Below are positions 21,170 through 33,700 of a stretch of 64,000 bases of DNA, piece after piece (position 1 is the first letter of the stretch; the number at the start of each line of letters is the position of its first letter). A program made the position numbers and the translations under genes. This stretch comes from Liolophura sinensis (lineage: Eukaryota > Mollusca > Polyplacophora > Chitonida > Chitonidae): positions 17,918,001-17,982,000 of the forward strand of contig NC_088307.1 in assembly GCF_032854445.1 (NCBI RefSeq), given 5' to 3'. The notes beneath the pieces were generated by a model. The model was not told where the DNA came from and did not search any database. It was given only the letters and a program-made list of their open reading frames with translations.

Positions 21170-22170
21170 TTGTGTAGAATATGTTTCTTGTTTAGAATGT
21201 CTCATGGTACACGTTAGGTGACATCGGCACTGCCCACACAGTCGATTAGAAAATGTTTGATGCCGTGCCCATCATCTCACGGTACACACACGGTGACACC
21301 GGCAATTAGTCCGCATAGTTGATTAGAATATTCATTTATTTAATTGATTGATGTTTAAATTTATTCATTTGGTTATTACTTTTAATTCATTTGGTTATTA
21401 CTTTTAATTCATTTGGTTTTTATGTTTAATTTATTTGGATTTTCACGCCCTGCTCAAGAATATTTCACTTATACGACGGCGGCCAGAATTATGGTGGGAG
21501 GGAACCGCGCAGAGGCAATGGGAAACCCACTACTATCCGCAAGTTACTGGCAGACCTTCCCACTTACCGCCTGATAGCTGGTTAGAAAATGTTTGGTGCC
21601 TCACCCGTCATCTCACGGTATACATTCGGTGACATCAGCAAAACCCACACAGTCGATTAGACTATGTTTGGTGCCTCACCCGTCATCTCACGGTACACAT
21701 TCGGTGACATCAGCAAAACCCACACAGTCGATTAGAATATGTTTGGTGCCTCATCCGTCATCTCACGGTACACATTCGGTGACATCAGCAAAACCCACAC
21801 AGTCGATTAGAATATGTTTGGTGCCTCATCCGTCATCTCACGGTACACATTCGGTGACATCAGCGAAACCCACACAATCGATAAGAATATGTCGTACCCG
21901 CCATTTCAGCCACGGCACACAGTCGGTTACAGCGAGAAACTCGCGCAGTCGATTAGAATATGTTTGATGGCTCACTCGTCATTTCACTGACGGCACACAT
22001 ACGGTGACATCGGCAAAGTCCACACAGTCGAACAGAATATGTTTGATGCGGTACCCAACATCTGACGGTAGATGATGTCCACACAGTCGATTAGAATATG
22101 TTTGATGCCGTACCTGTCATGTAACTGTGACCCTCGATGACATCGGCAGAGGCCACACATCCTCTCAATT
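21170..22170. repeat. 75-bp minisatellite split by a SINE
   Basis: The unit is 75 bp (contains CATCTCACGGTACACATTCG and CACACAGTCGATTAGAATAT). Two decayed units lie at about 21.17-21.33 kb. A SINE follows, then regular units at 21.59-21.89 kb and increasingly diverged ones to about 22.17 kb. Because 75 is a multiple of three, one forward frame reads a 25-residue repeat through 21.59-21.97 kb, but nothing indicates it is translated. Confidence 0.85.
21330..21585 (-). mobile_element. SINE family A inserted in the 75-bp array
   Basis: Reverse-orientation copy: an A/T-rich tail with ATTTGGTTATTACTTTTAAT repeats, then CTCAAGAATATTTCACTTAT, GGCGGCCAGAATTATGG and ACTGGCAGACCTTCCCACTT. Satellite units lie on both sides, so it either inserted into the array or was caught in its expansion. 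Confidence 0.8.
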
Positions 22171-22174
22171 AGAA

Positions 22175-22430
22175 TATGTCAGCAGTTGCTGGCAGACCTT
22201 CACATGAACATACGACAGTGCGCAGTTGCTGGCAGACCTTCACACGAACCTACGATAGTGTGCAGTTGCTGGCAGACCTTCACATGAACCTACCACAGTG
22301 CGCAGTTGCTTGGAGACCTTCAAAATCAACCTACGACCATCCGCAGGTTGCTGCAAGACCTGTATATAAGCAGCATAAGCTGGACTTGAAAACTATTATC
22401 TTAAGACACCGATTAAATAATCGAGTAACT
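22175..22430 (-). repeat. Tandemly expanded SINE-body fragment
   Basis: Four to five copies of about 40 bp (GCAGTTGCTGGCAGACCTTC plus CACATGAACCTAC) match the body of family A SINEs in reverse orientation. The last copy runs into AGCATAAGCTGGACTTGAAA, the SINE B-box side. Part of a SINE has therefore become a minisatellite. Confidence 0.7.
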
Positions 22431-22833
22431 AGGCTGGGGCAAAGACGAATGGTATGTAACATAAATTGTGTGAGTTTACACAAATTTGATAAAAAAAAAA
22501 GAATAAAATAAAAACATATGCATACATGTATGATTACTAACAATATCAATACATTGGTTTTTTACTGGTGACAAAATTTAGACTTTCTAGCATTGTGAAA
22601 TGCGTCAACTATATCTAATTACTTCTCAGTTTTACTGCGGCTGAAAAAAACACTTTTTGGTGAAGTTTCCATCAAAATAATTCCATACCTCTGTCATACA
22701 ACGATACGTGTCAAATAATACACCTGTGCTCAACTGCAAGAGTTATTTCAACTCATTAGTTAATCATCGTCAGGAGAGAAATAAAACAATTATTATTTCC
22801 GTGTCAGTGGCAAAATAAATTCTGGAAAAAAAA

Positions 22834-23042
22834 CAATCTGTTAAATTTAACAGAAATTGTGTTGTCTAATAGATGCTATTATAATATATTCTGTTGTATG
22901 AGCTGTTTAGCATGTGAAATATAGTACAAATGTTTTATTATTTTAATATAAAAACTGTATTGGACTAATAGAATACTATGTTGAATATGACAGCATAACG
23001 GAATAGAAGCACTCAGGCAAGAGATTTGCTGTTAAAAGTTTA
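22834..23042. mobile_element. MITE-like element, copy 1
   Basis: Ends are inverted: AATCTGTTAAATTTAACAGA on the left, and on the right TTGCTGTTAAAAGTTT, whose complement gives AACTTTTAACAGCAA. Subterminal CACTCAGGCAAGAGATTTGC matches the other copies at 27.5 and 51.3 kb. There is no coding sequence. It is likely a non-autonomous DNA transposon. Confidence 0.65.
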
Positions 23043-24338
23043 CACAAACATCATGACTTTAGAAGAACTGTGTGAAAAACCATCAAGGTGCACTATTGGC
23101 TTTTCTGGGCCAGACAGACCACGTGACTCGCAAATTCTTGTTTAAGTCTATGCTGCCGTATTACAGATTTCGCAGGAAAATACGAGAAAAGCCGGTAGTG
23201 CACCTAGCTCTGAAGAACACAGTGATGTTTATAGTAATTTGTTTGTCATCTATAATTACTCGACATTGTTGTGAAGTCATCAAATTTAATGAACGATCAC
23301 ATGAAAATATTGCGAAGGGGCCACGTCTCGAGAATGATTGGGCCACCAGCATCGACCAGGCCTTGGGGGTGCTTAGTCCACCAGGAGAAGTCCACCAGAC
23401 ATGAAGTCCAACGTACACGGTCTATATGTAAACATACTGGCTGCATACCTGTGAAAACAGAGAATAAATCCTTTTTCTAAACGATACTACGTGTATGTAT
23501 CGGTGCGTGTATGTATGTATGTATGTATGTATGTATGTATGTACGTAAATATGTATGTACTGGTGTGAGCATATGAATATGTGCGTGTGTGCGCATGTAT
23601 GTGTGCATGTATGCTGTCAACACAAATTGCAGCCAGACCTGACAGATGTGTGAATAGGTGACAACTGAAGGTTTAACTGAAGGTTTTTTGGTTTTTACAT
23701 TGAACGTGTAACATATCATAACTCGTATAGCCATAAACACAGTCAAGCTTTGTACGTTGACACATGTCACCACCTATACACAGTGTACACTTTGTACACG
23801 CTCTACTGCGCATGCCTCCAAGCCAGGCAATACACATACGGCTATACTTATACATGCATACGTTAATTTATATATAGTAGGGGCTGATCGAGATAAGTAT
23901 ATAGGACAAGCTGGTTGTAAGGACACGCAGTCTTTGTGGACAAGTACCCCGTCCGTAGATGTATGTCAACTATCGTTATATTTTTTAGCTGTCGGAGGGC
24001 AGTTTAAAATAGGCTGACATATATATGCATTGCTTTTGGGATTTTGCTCCATTTTAACGCAGACACGTGCAGTGTACAAGACGGAAGTAGACGGAAGACT
24101 GAGACCAGAGGTATGTATAGAGACTGCATTGTGCGTAAATCCATCTAAGAGATACTTCCTTCAATGAGTTAATACTTCCACCTTGGAACAGTGAAACGTC
24201 TCTTGGCAGAAACGACAATTTGCGCTTTGCGCGGCGTATATATGTCTGGTCAACAAGTGAAAGCTTACAGCTAAGGTATGTCATAAATGACTGTGACTGT
24301 GGGAAATATGTAATAGCATAAACGTATAGAGTCTATTT

Positions 24339-24373
<35 letters not shown>

Positions 24374-25570
24374 TTCATTCATTCATCTGTGGTGTCAGCT
24401 TCTGTCATTTTTCAATTTGCCTGTGAGTCAGACAGGCAGAGTGACACCTTGTAACTAAGGCCTGAGACAGAACACTGTCATGCAGCTCCTCTGAAGGAAA
24501 TCAAGTATCATCTTGTTCTGGCTTTAAGACCTGTCAATGAAGATCAATGAGATATTTATAGATGTATCAAACTGCTCTGCTCTGTAGTAGAGTGTGTTTC
24601 CGTTGAAGAAACTAGCTGACAATATTCTTTTGTCGAGACGAGTAAAGTGGGTAAAGAGAGAGCTAGTAGCAAAAAAAACGGCAACAAACATTGTCATCGA
24701 CTGTTATATGGCGAAAGAACTAAGAAAAAATGTATTCTTTTGTTCTGTACAGGGGCGAGAGGCCGAAGTCCAGCTGAGAGTCTATCTGATGAAGTATACA
24801 TTGTACATATAACGCCAACCAGAACGGATGTCTTGTATACATAGATATACTTGAGCCCACGAGTGTAAAACAGACAACCTCCAACATTAATGTACTAGTC
24901 CTACGTACGCTCCTTTGTTCTACACGAGTGTGAGATATGCATAAAGCGTTTTCAAGATAAATCATTAGCAGTGTTTCCGTTCCTGAATAGCTTTTGGAAG
25001 CCAAAATCAGTCACTAAAATCAGAATTACTGCCACGCAAAAGGAACAGCTGGAGTGGGAACAGAGCAGATCGGAAACCGAGCGGAAACGGTTCGGAAACA
25101 TTGAGGCTGTGAGCGTGATCACAAGACTCAGTGTTCATCAAGTGCTACTTCTTGCGGATGAAGCGGGGTTTCCGGATTCACCGAGGGGGTTTCCTGCAGC
25201 TGGCCTGTGTGGTTGTGTCATGCTAAATTTTGATGAGTGGTGTTTGTGTGTTGGACAAGTCGGGTTACATTGTGTGTGCGTGTGAGCACCAGAGTTCAAA
25301 ATCTTCGTAAAATAAGCTTACGTCTGCAAAGTTCGTGAGGGCTACAACGAGTTGCAGCTGAGACCATTTGTGTTGTCTGTTGCATGCGTGCTGACACAGG
25401 CTATATCCCTCACGAGCCCTGTAGCTGTCGTTCACATTGACGTTTTATACCGGCCTGCATGTAGGTTGGTAGCGTTTTCAATTGTCGTGTATAAGCTGCG
25501 AGTTACGGTGTACTGGCTAGTACACGGCCAGACAAACACTTATAGAACGCTGTCAAGCAAAGTGGTCGCC

Positions 25571-27700
25571 ATGAACAAATTTCGCAATTTCGAGATCGCC
25601 CTGGACTGCCCGAATGGCTTGATCAAGGCAGGCGAGATTCTCAAAGGACGGTTGATTTTCTCCCTGACTGAGTCCATCACGCTAAAAGGTAAGAGGATTT
25701 ATAACTGTATTTTAGAGTAAGACGGTGTGTCCATGAACAAGACGATGTAAAGACCGCCCGTAATAGGCGTGTATAGCATGCATCCAAGAATACGACAGGC
25801 TTAGGCTGTATTATATAAGCCCACCTGCGCAGTGCCAAGCCACTGGACACCGTTTAAGGCCAAGCCAAAAATTCCATGTAGGCTGGCATGTGTAAAGAGG
25901 TTGCAAATTTTAGATGCGTAATTAAATATTATTTACGGAACATCATTAGATTAGTAAATATTCAGAATGGTGTAGAAGTTCCGAGTTTAGAGCGGGTATA
26001 AAAATAATAACTACCATGCTTAGATAAAATAATAAACAAAAATGGGAGGTGATAAAATAATAAACAGAAATGGGAGGTGATAAAATAGTAAAGAAAAGTG
26101 GGAAGTGATATTCGATTGATTATTACATCGGTGATTTATTGCTTATCCCTGCTCATTACTTAATACCCTTCATAATCTGTCGGGGTTGGTCGCTTTATCC
26201 TTGTGTGTATATATATATATATATTTATATTATCTGCGAGTTAACTAACAATGTACAATGTATATAAATTCAGTTTCTGCCAGGAATTCTACATCTGTTC
26301 TCATCTTCAACTGTTAAATGACCTTTAGACACACATAATGGTATGACGTAATGCATTTAAAGGTTAAGGGCCGTTTCAGAACGATATTACTACAAACACA
26401 CGGATAAGTGAGGGAGGTGTCTTTGAGACATATGGCACAGCTTTACAGCTGATTCGGTGTTACGTAACCTCGTATTATGCAAACTCTGACAGACGCGCAT
26501 GACAAAAGACGCAGATCTTTCGACCACAGTGTCACGTGTTTCGGAGATTTATGTGTTAACACAGACGGATAGTTGGCAGCGTACACATTACAGCGCATGC
26601 GTGAATCGTTACGTTCATATTACACCACTGCCATCTCTAGCACATTTTGTACAGAAATCCAAAACAACTCCGAGGTCACTGGGGTCAAGGTGATGAGGCA
26701 GGAAGAGATGTCAAAAAATACAAAATCTCTGTCTTAAATTTTATTTCTGTTAATACTCGACGCTCATGCATTCTCTTTATCTAAAGTATGTTCATCTTGA
26801 TTCCATGGGCCATCTGACACAGTATTATTAATGAGTGCTGATTACAGGTCCGCGAAAGAACACAAGTAGTGAGGCTAAGCCTAAATGAGCCCACGTGTAG
26901 ACAGTGTAGTGAGGGGCACATGCGCTGTAAGGAGTATGGGCTGATAGCCGTAGTAAGCATTCTTGAACTTTTTGTCTTTACAACTTGTCCGACATTACAG
27001 CGCAATGACTTTTTGCTCTTGGATTTTGGAAGGTCGTCACCTCACGCCATATAACCGCCATGTTATATTTTTGTAAACATCAATGACGGGCCACCAATGC
27101 GGTCGCTGTGAGTTCAAGTCCAGCTCATGCTGGCTCCCTCTCCGGCCGTAAGTGGGAAGGTCTAGCAGCAACCTGCGGATGGTCGTGGGTTTCCTCCGGA
27201 GGAAACCGGACAGAGCCCAGGGGCCATCCGCAGTTGCTGTCAGACCTTCCCACGTACAGCCGGAGACGAAGCCAGCATGAGTTGGACTTGAACTCACAGC
27301 GACCGCATTGGTGAGCTCCTGGGTCATTACGTTGCTCTAGCGCGCTAACCAACTGAGGAAAACCTTTAACTGTACAGAGATATATTTAATAAGTAGTATA
27401 AAATGTCATCAGGAATCAGATTTGTTTATTGTACAACTTCAAAAATTCTAAAACTGATTAATTTTATGAAATGCGTGCAATTATACATTCACGGCATGCA
27501 TGTGTCACAGATTTCCTACCCTCAATAAATTAAGTTCTTAATTTTAACAGAAAGTCTGCTGTCTGAGCGATGCAAGAATGTATTCTGTTATTATAAAACA
27601 AAATTCTGTCATATTCTACATAATATCCTGTAGCCCAGTATAATCTTCTAAATGAATAGAAAATATGTGTTATATTTAACAGATTATTATTATTATTATT

Positions 27701-27737
<37 letters not shown>

Positions 27738-30700
27738 TGGGAGTACATGCGCAGCAAAGTAAATAGGTTCACTGGTGCATTCCGTAAATACAATCCACAT
27801 TTCTAAACCTGATATGTGTAGTCATAACTCTTGCAGTACAGAACTGACAAATTGATATACTTGAGAGCGAAGTTTACAGTTCATTGCCTTGCAGTTCATT
27901 GCCTTACAGTTCATTGCCTTACAGTTCGTTGCCTTACATGACTCATCAGGTAAAGGGACCCGGGTAAACCAATCTCCTTTATTATACCAAGATAAAAAAA
28001 ACAGTGCGCCTCTAAGTCGGAGCAAATATATTTTCCGGATCAGAACGTGCTTACTTTCCATATCATGTAACAAACGTCGGAAAAGAATGCAACGAAGGTT
28101 TCCCAAACATTCTAAGCTGATATACATATAGTTGTTCACGGCCTGACAAACAAACCTATATTAGATACTGACAGTATATGCTTAGACTTAATAAATAAAC
28201 CTCATTCAGTGTGATTCGATTTTTTTTTCCTGGTGCAAGTACATCAAGATTTATACACAGCCACTGGTCATGCGCATACCGACCACAGACAAAGATATTT
28301 GCTCGGAGGAATCCTATATATAGAGGGGCCTGTATTTTTTATGATCAAAGCCACAAAGAAATTCCCTCATTACCGTGTGACCCAGAGTATTGAGTTATAC
28401 ACACCATACTTTTTAGGGGGAGAGTGGGGGGGGGGGGGCTTACTCTTTCATTGTCATTTTGTCTATTTTTTTTTGTTTTGTTTTAAATTTCTTTTTGTCC
28501 CTCTCTTCAAGCTGATCCTGCCCAAGCATCGCCTAGGTACACGTTTATTAATATAGCAGGTCATCGGGTCAGATTACAATCTTTTGTTCCTCCAAAATAA
28601 AAAGAGGTTATGTGTATGGGAGATAATTTATATTTTCCATTAACCTGACCGACGCTTTTGTTTACTGGACCTTTACCCCGATCTGTCTGTGTTGTGTTTA
28701 TAACTGTATTATATCATCGCTCAGCAACGGACTGCCTTGTACTTATACGACCAGAATGTCTCTAGGCCCTTCAGACAACATGTGGTGACAGCTATGTAAA
28801 TATTCATTCGGGCTAAAACAACAAGTACACATATTACTGATGGCCTAATTAGTTTGTTTAGACATTTAACTATACATGTATTATCTACTCACTTGTATGC
28901 TGTGTACATTATACTGGTAGTTTTGAACATATTTGATTTCATTTTCTACATAGAAATTGATAAAACGACTTCAAACCGCGAGCATTCATTCATGTGTTTA
29001 GTATTGACAAAGGCATAAATCGATTCCAGCCCAGTTTATTACGTTATTGGTTTGGTAAATAACGAATACCACTCAATAAGGCGATACCCTAGTGACATGC
29101 CCATCTGGTCATTAAGAAGGCAGCTTAGATATACCCGTATACACGTCTCTTTTGCTCTTTTGAACTGTTGAAATTTGGTTAGGTTACTCATTGTGATCAC
29201 TGATTGTATAGACGGCTTGTTCATTGTGGTAAAGATTAACGATAAGCAATGCCCTGGAGAAAATAATACATATATCTCATATAGATCACAAATCATTTCT
29301 GTGAACATATATAATATTCGCGGTTAAATGTCGTCGGTATTATTGAAAGAATGCCTACGGGGTATATATAGATATATACTGCGCGTAACTGAGCAGACAT
29401 GCCGACATTTGCATGTAAAATGCCCCGGGTATCCAGGGATCCAAATGCAGCATTTCGGCCCGTATATCCACCCCCGGAGATATAGCATATACCTGAATGT
29501 ATTTACTTGATTACCGTTTTGCACTTATACAACGGTGATGCAGTTAATGAATGACGCGCCCGGGGTAACTTTAACCATCGCCTTTTGCATGATAAACCTT
29601 CTGACTTAAGGCTACAGCCGATTCGATCCTGCGACCAGATTGGTTAGGCGCTTCAACAAGAACAAATCTTTAACGGAATGGGTCACGTGCATGGCGAAAT
29701 AAAAATGTAATGTGTAGTACATACACAAGTACGGCAATACGCAATTTACAGTTTTGAGCTTGAAATGCTCCAGTACGCAATGTACAGTTCTGGGCTGGAA
29801 ATGATACGATACGCAATGAACAGTTTGGGTTTGAAATACAGCAATACGCAATGAACAGTTTTGAGCGTGGAATTCTGCAGTATGTGAAGACAAGTTCTAG
29901 ACTTGAAATTGTACAGTGAGAAATTACCAGCGCGGGGCGTGTAAAAATGCAATACGTAATTGAATGTCAGGACATGATATGCTACAATATTTCGCCTAAG
30001 CAATATTTTACCGCTGAACCGTTGAACCATAAACTTGTTTTGACGTATATGATTACGGGTGTTTACGGATTAAACTATGTCACTTTGGATTTATTAATAA
30101 AACAGGATAGAGAGCTTTCAGAGCTATTACAACTTGTTTGTGCATACGTCGGTATTGACCTTCCACGAGAGTTTATCATAGATACAAAGATCTGGCTCAA
30201 TAATTCACGTGTTCTTGACAGCACTTCAATATCGAATTTCATTTCATCCGTTCCGGGGTGATGAATATCTGTCAGACAGGGGACAATAGACTATCGATCT
30301 TATTTCTCCCTCTCTTCCACCCTTTCTCGGGCATTACCACCACTACTTTCACTCCATACTAGTGGAGCAAGTGACTAAATTACATTCATAACTCCCAACG
30401 CGAATCCTTCAAGGCGATGGAGTAGACCGTTTTGTGCATAGCGGCAGCTCGGCAAAGTTCGGGCTGATGACGGAAATGCGCGAACACGAGACGTGCAGAC
30501 AAGTGTCTGTGGTGCTATTCTTTATAGTAACATGGGCCCAAGCTATAATAATTATGAGTTATTAATAATTATAAGTTGACCGTACATTTGGATGGGCTAA
30601 TTACGTGTCACGTGCCACTGTCGTTAATCTCAACATCAGCTAAACGACACCATTTAGCGTTTTGCCTCGCACGAAAATCGAGCAAACTCCCATAGCATGT

Positions 30701-33700
30701 TTGAATTTCCTTCCTAAAAAATGCCGACTAACGTTTTGTAAACCCTAATTTCGAGCTAGACTAATAGACCTGGATTTTGTGAAATATAAATATCTATTCA
30801 AAACAATGCCATATCATGTAGTCTGGCGTTGTCCGTATTGCCGGTAAAACTAAACCACATGTAAACAGTTAGCGTAACCTCCCTGCTTTATTAACGGTTT
30901 GATTTGACATTTTTACAGTGTATGTTTCTTTGACCTTCAGAAGTAACTGTGACAATCCATGGAAGGTCGGAGGTGAGTTTCCAGGCCGGCAAATACACGT
31001 ACTCCAAGAAGGAAAAGTACATCAAAGAGGTCAAGACGTTGTTTCCGCTCAGTAAGTATGTCCTAAGGTTACTGTTATAATGGGCAATGTTTCCCGTTTA
31101 AAGTAACTTAGACCAAAGCTGTGTAGTGTATCATACATTCCTCCTACCTTCACCGTGGCGATTTGTGGGAAAAGCGGTAACGTGTTACTCTTGCATTATA
31201 TGGGTACTGTGGTTAATTGGTATCGTCCCCCGAATCGCCATTGGGAAAAAGATACCCCATTGTGCGGAAACTGGATTCAGCAGTTAAGTAATTCTATCCA
31301 CCATGGTATACACGAAGTATTCCTGACTGGTGCATCATTTGTCAATGAAATAAATAAATAGATAAATAAACAAATAAATGAACAATTTCCTTTGTCCACA
31401 AGAATATGTATGTGGCGGGAGCAGTCCGAAAGTATTATCAAATTTCATAGCAAAACTGTGCACGTGGGAACATATATTACATTCATACCCGGGAACCCGG
31501 TTTCCTTCATAAATAAATAAATAAATAAATAAATGACGAATTGCTTATTTTCTTCTCCCAGATGGATCCCAGGACTCAGAGCTTGGCCCGGGGGACCACA
31601 GCCTCGATTTCGAGCAATTCATACCTCCCAACGTGCCCACGTCATTCGAGGGCAAGTATGGTCACGTGAGGTACTCGATAGACGCCAAACTGGACAGGGG
31701 GATCTGGAAACCGGCCATTACCAAGATACGGAAATTCATCGTTAAAAACGAGCTGGATCTCAACAACGTGAGAGGCTCACAAGTGAGTCTTTTGAGAAAT
31801 ATGAGTCTTGAATGAGATGTCTTTTGTTGTTTAAAGCTTACGTTTGTAGTCAAATATATATGTTATTAGAACTGAGGTCTGGCAAATATAAAAACCCGTT
31901 ATACTATGCAATTTGCGTTTTTTTTTCTGGACAATGCTCCCGGTGTTTGTCATCAAGCATACGTGACGAAAACACGGTTTTTTATACACCCGGCACTGCC
32001 AATTCCTCCAGACACTCCAGTTTCCTCCAGCCACACCGGTTTCCTCCAGCCACTCCCGTTTCCTAAATGCAATCGGTTTCCTCCAGACACTCCCGTTTCC
32101 TCCAGCCATTCCTGTGTCCTCCAGCCCTAAATCTAATCCCCGTCATATAAGTGGAAATTACTTGTATTACAGGCTTTTCCTCAATATGGCTGAAATAATC
32201 ATTCATTTATTCCTTAATTTCATGACAGGAGCCCATCAGACTTGAAAGTTCCGCCGTTGATGGCTGTTGTTTTTGGCGTCGAGGTGACGTTGAGGTGTTC
32301 GTACGTCTAGCACGGAATGCTTATGTCCCTGGCGAGTCGGTGTTACTGGACGTAGATGTGCACAACTCGACGGACGGCCGGGGTCACGTCAGCGTCGACT
32401 TAGTACAGGTGAGTGGCTGAGCTGCGGTCTGGCCCAAGATCACGAGGCTGACTTAAATGAGACTTTACCTTGCCTTCAAAATTGTTTACTTCGCTAAACT
32501 TGTGACTTACGGTAGCTTGGGAATTTTATTTTGCTTAGAGTTCTCTTAGTCGTTCGTGGCAAAATGGTAATTTTTGTCTGAATGCTTAGTTATCTTATTC
32601 CTTTGTGGCAAATTTAAAAAATGTCTAAAATTTAAAATATAAGTTCAGGAATAATAGAGTAAGTTAAGACTAAGCGCGACGTAAGCCTAAGACGGCTTCG
32701 TGATCTTAAAACCTGAGTCTGGTATATAGACCTATATGGCGGGGCTCAGTTTTATCGATGAATGGAGGAAACCGTGATAAACCGTAGAAGTTGGACAAGT
32801 TACTGACGAACTTTCCCACTTGTGATGTACTTTGGCACTTGTGACGTACGTTCCCAACTGAGAGGTACGTTGCCACTTGTGAGGTACGTTGCCACTTGTG
32901 ATGTACGTTACCACTTGTGAGGTACGTTGCCACTTGTGATGTACGTTGCCACTTGTGAGGTACGTTGCCACTTGTGACGTACGTTCCCTACTGTGATGTA
33001 CGTTGCCACTGGTGATGTACGTTGCGACTTGTGATGTACGTTGCGACTTGTGATGTACATTGCCACTCGTGACTTACGTTGCCATTCGTGGACGTACGTT
33101 GCCTCTCCCAACGTGTGGTGTACTTTTCCGCTTGTGACGTACGGATATCCACACACTATTAATGTAAGACGAGTTGTTTTAAAAACTAGTGCGTTCGAAG
33201 CGGTTAAACGGAATGAACAGTACAGATTAAGATAAGAGATTAAGATAAAGACATTAACGTGAATAAACACCTGCATAATCTAATGTAAGTTACCTACCAA
33301 AGTACATATTAATATTGGATCTAGACAGGTGCGTAACATAATCCAAAAGATAAATTCGTGCTCCGATATGACGTAAGGTAACCCATGTATATATACTGCC
33401 AGGGTTCAGGCTTAGTGTTAAACTTGCAAGTCTGTAAGATACAGATCTAGACTTCCATAATATTGTAGGGTAAAGGTTATTGGCTCTTAAGCGGCTAAGG
33501 AATAGCGTCATATTTAATTACGTGATGTTATAAACCAGTTTAAACAAGCAACGCAGACTTAGAAATGAAGGTGTGAAGGTCAGAGCTTTACGTATAATTT
33601 GAACGAAAGCTGATTCAATCAGTCTTAAACCCCTGGTCACTGAGTATCTAAAGAAAGCTGGTTGAGATTTCCTTTTATTGATGGATTAAAGACCGCAGTT

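Larger units (their letters stand above)
16600..25350. other. Intergenic region between adaptor and arrestin genes
   Basis: About 9 kb of AT-rich sequence. Apart from the listed minisatellites, SINEs, MITE and the candidate exon at 18.7 kb, I recognise no gene. Simple repeats include a GTAT run at about 23.51-23.54 kb and an ATTT run at 24.34-24.38 kb. Confidence 0.5.
25689..30940 (+). other. Intron 1 of the alpha-arrestin gene
   Basis: A 5.25-kb intron. It holds a 28-bp triplicated block at about 26.01-26.11 kb, an inverted SINE pair, a MITE, and ATT/GTT microsatellites at 27.68-27.73 kb. Decayed 33-bp repeats (CAATACGCAATGAACAGTTT) lie at about 29.73-29.90 kb. An open stretch at 29947-30261 (104 codons) after those repeats has no recognisable domain. 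Confidence 0.6.

Noticed and set aside
21593-21967. 124-codon frame with a 25-residue repeat
   Set aside because: It follows from the 75-bp satellite unit being a multiple of three and decays with the array; flanking units are not in frame.
21593-22170. CRISPR-like array of regular repeats
   Set aside because: Head-to-tail 75-bp units without unique spacers in animal DNA; it is a minisatellite.
25352-25570. N-terminal extension of the alpha-arrestin
   Set aside because: The frame is open, but alpha-arrestins begin their first strand within a few residues of the start. The ATG at 25571 has the better context, so the extension is treated as 5' UTR.
29947-30261. 104-codon plus-strand frame in arrestin intron 1
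   Set aside because: No known domain, and its start lies in decayed 33-bp repeats. Frames of this length are expected by chance in 64 kb of this composition.
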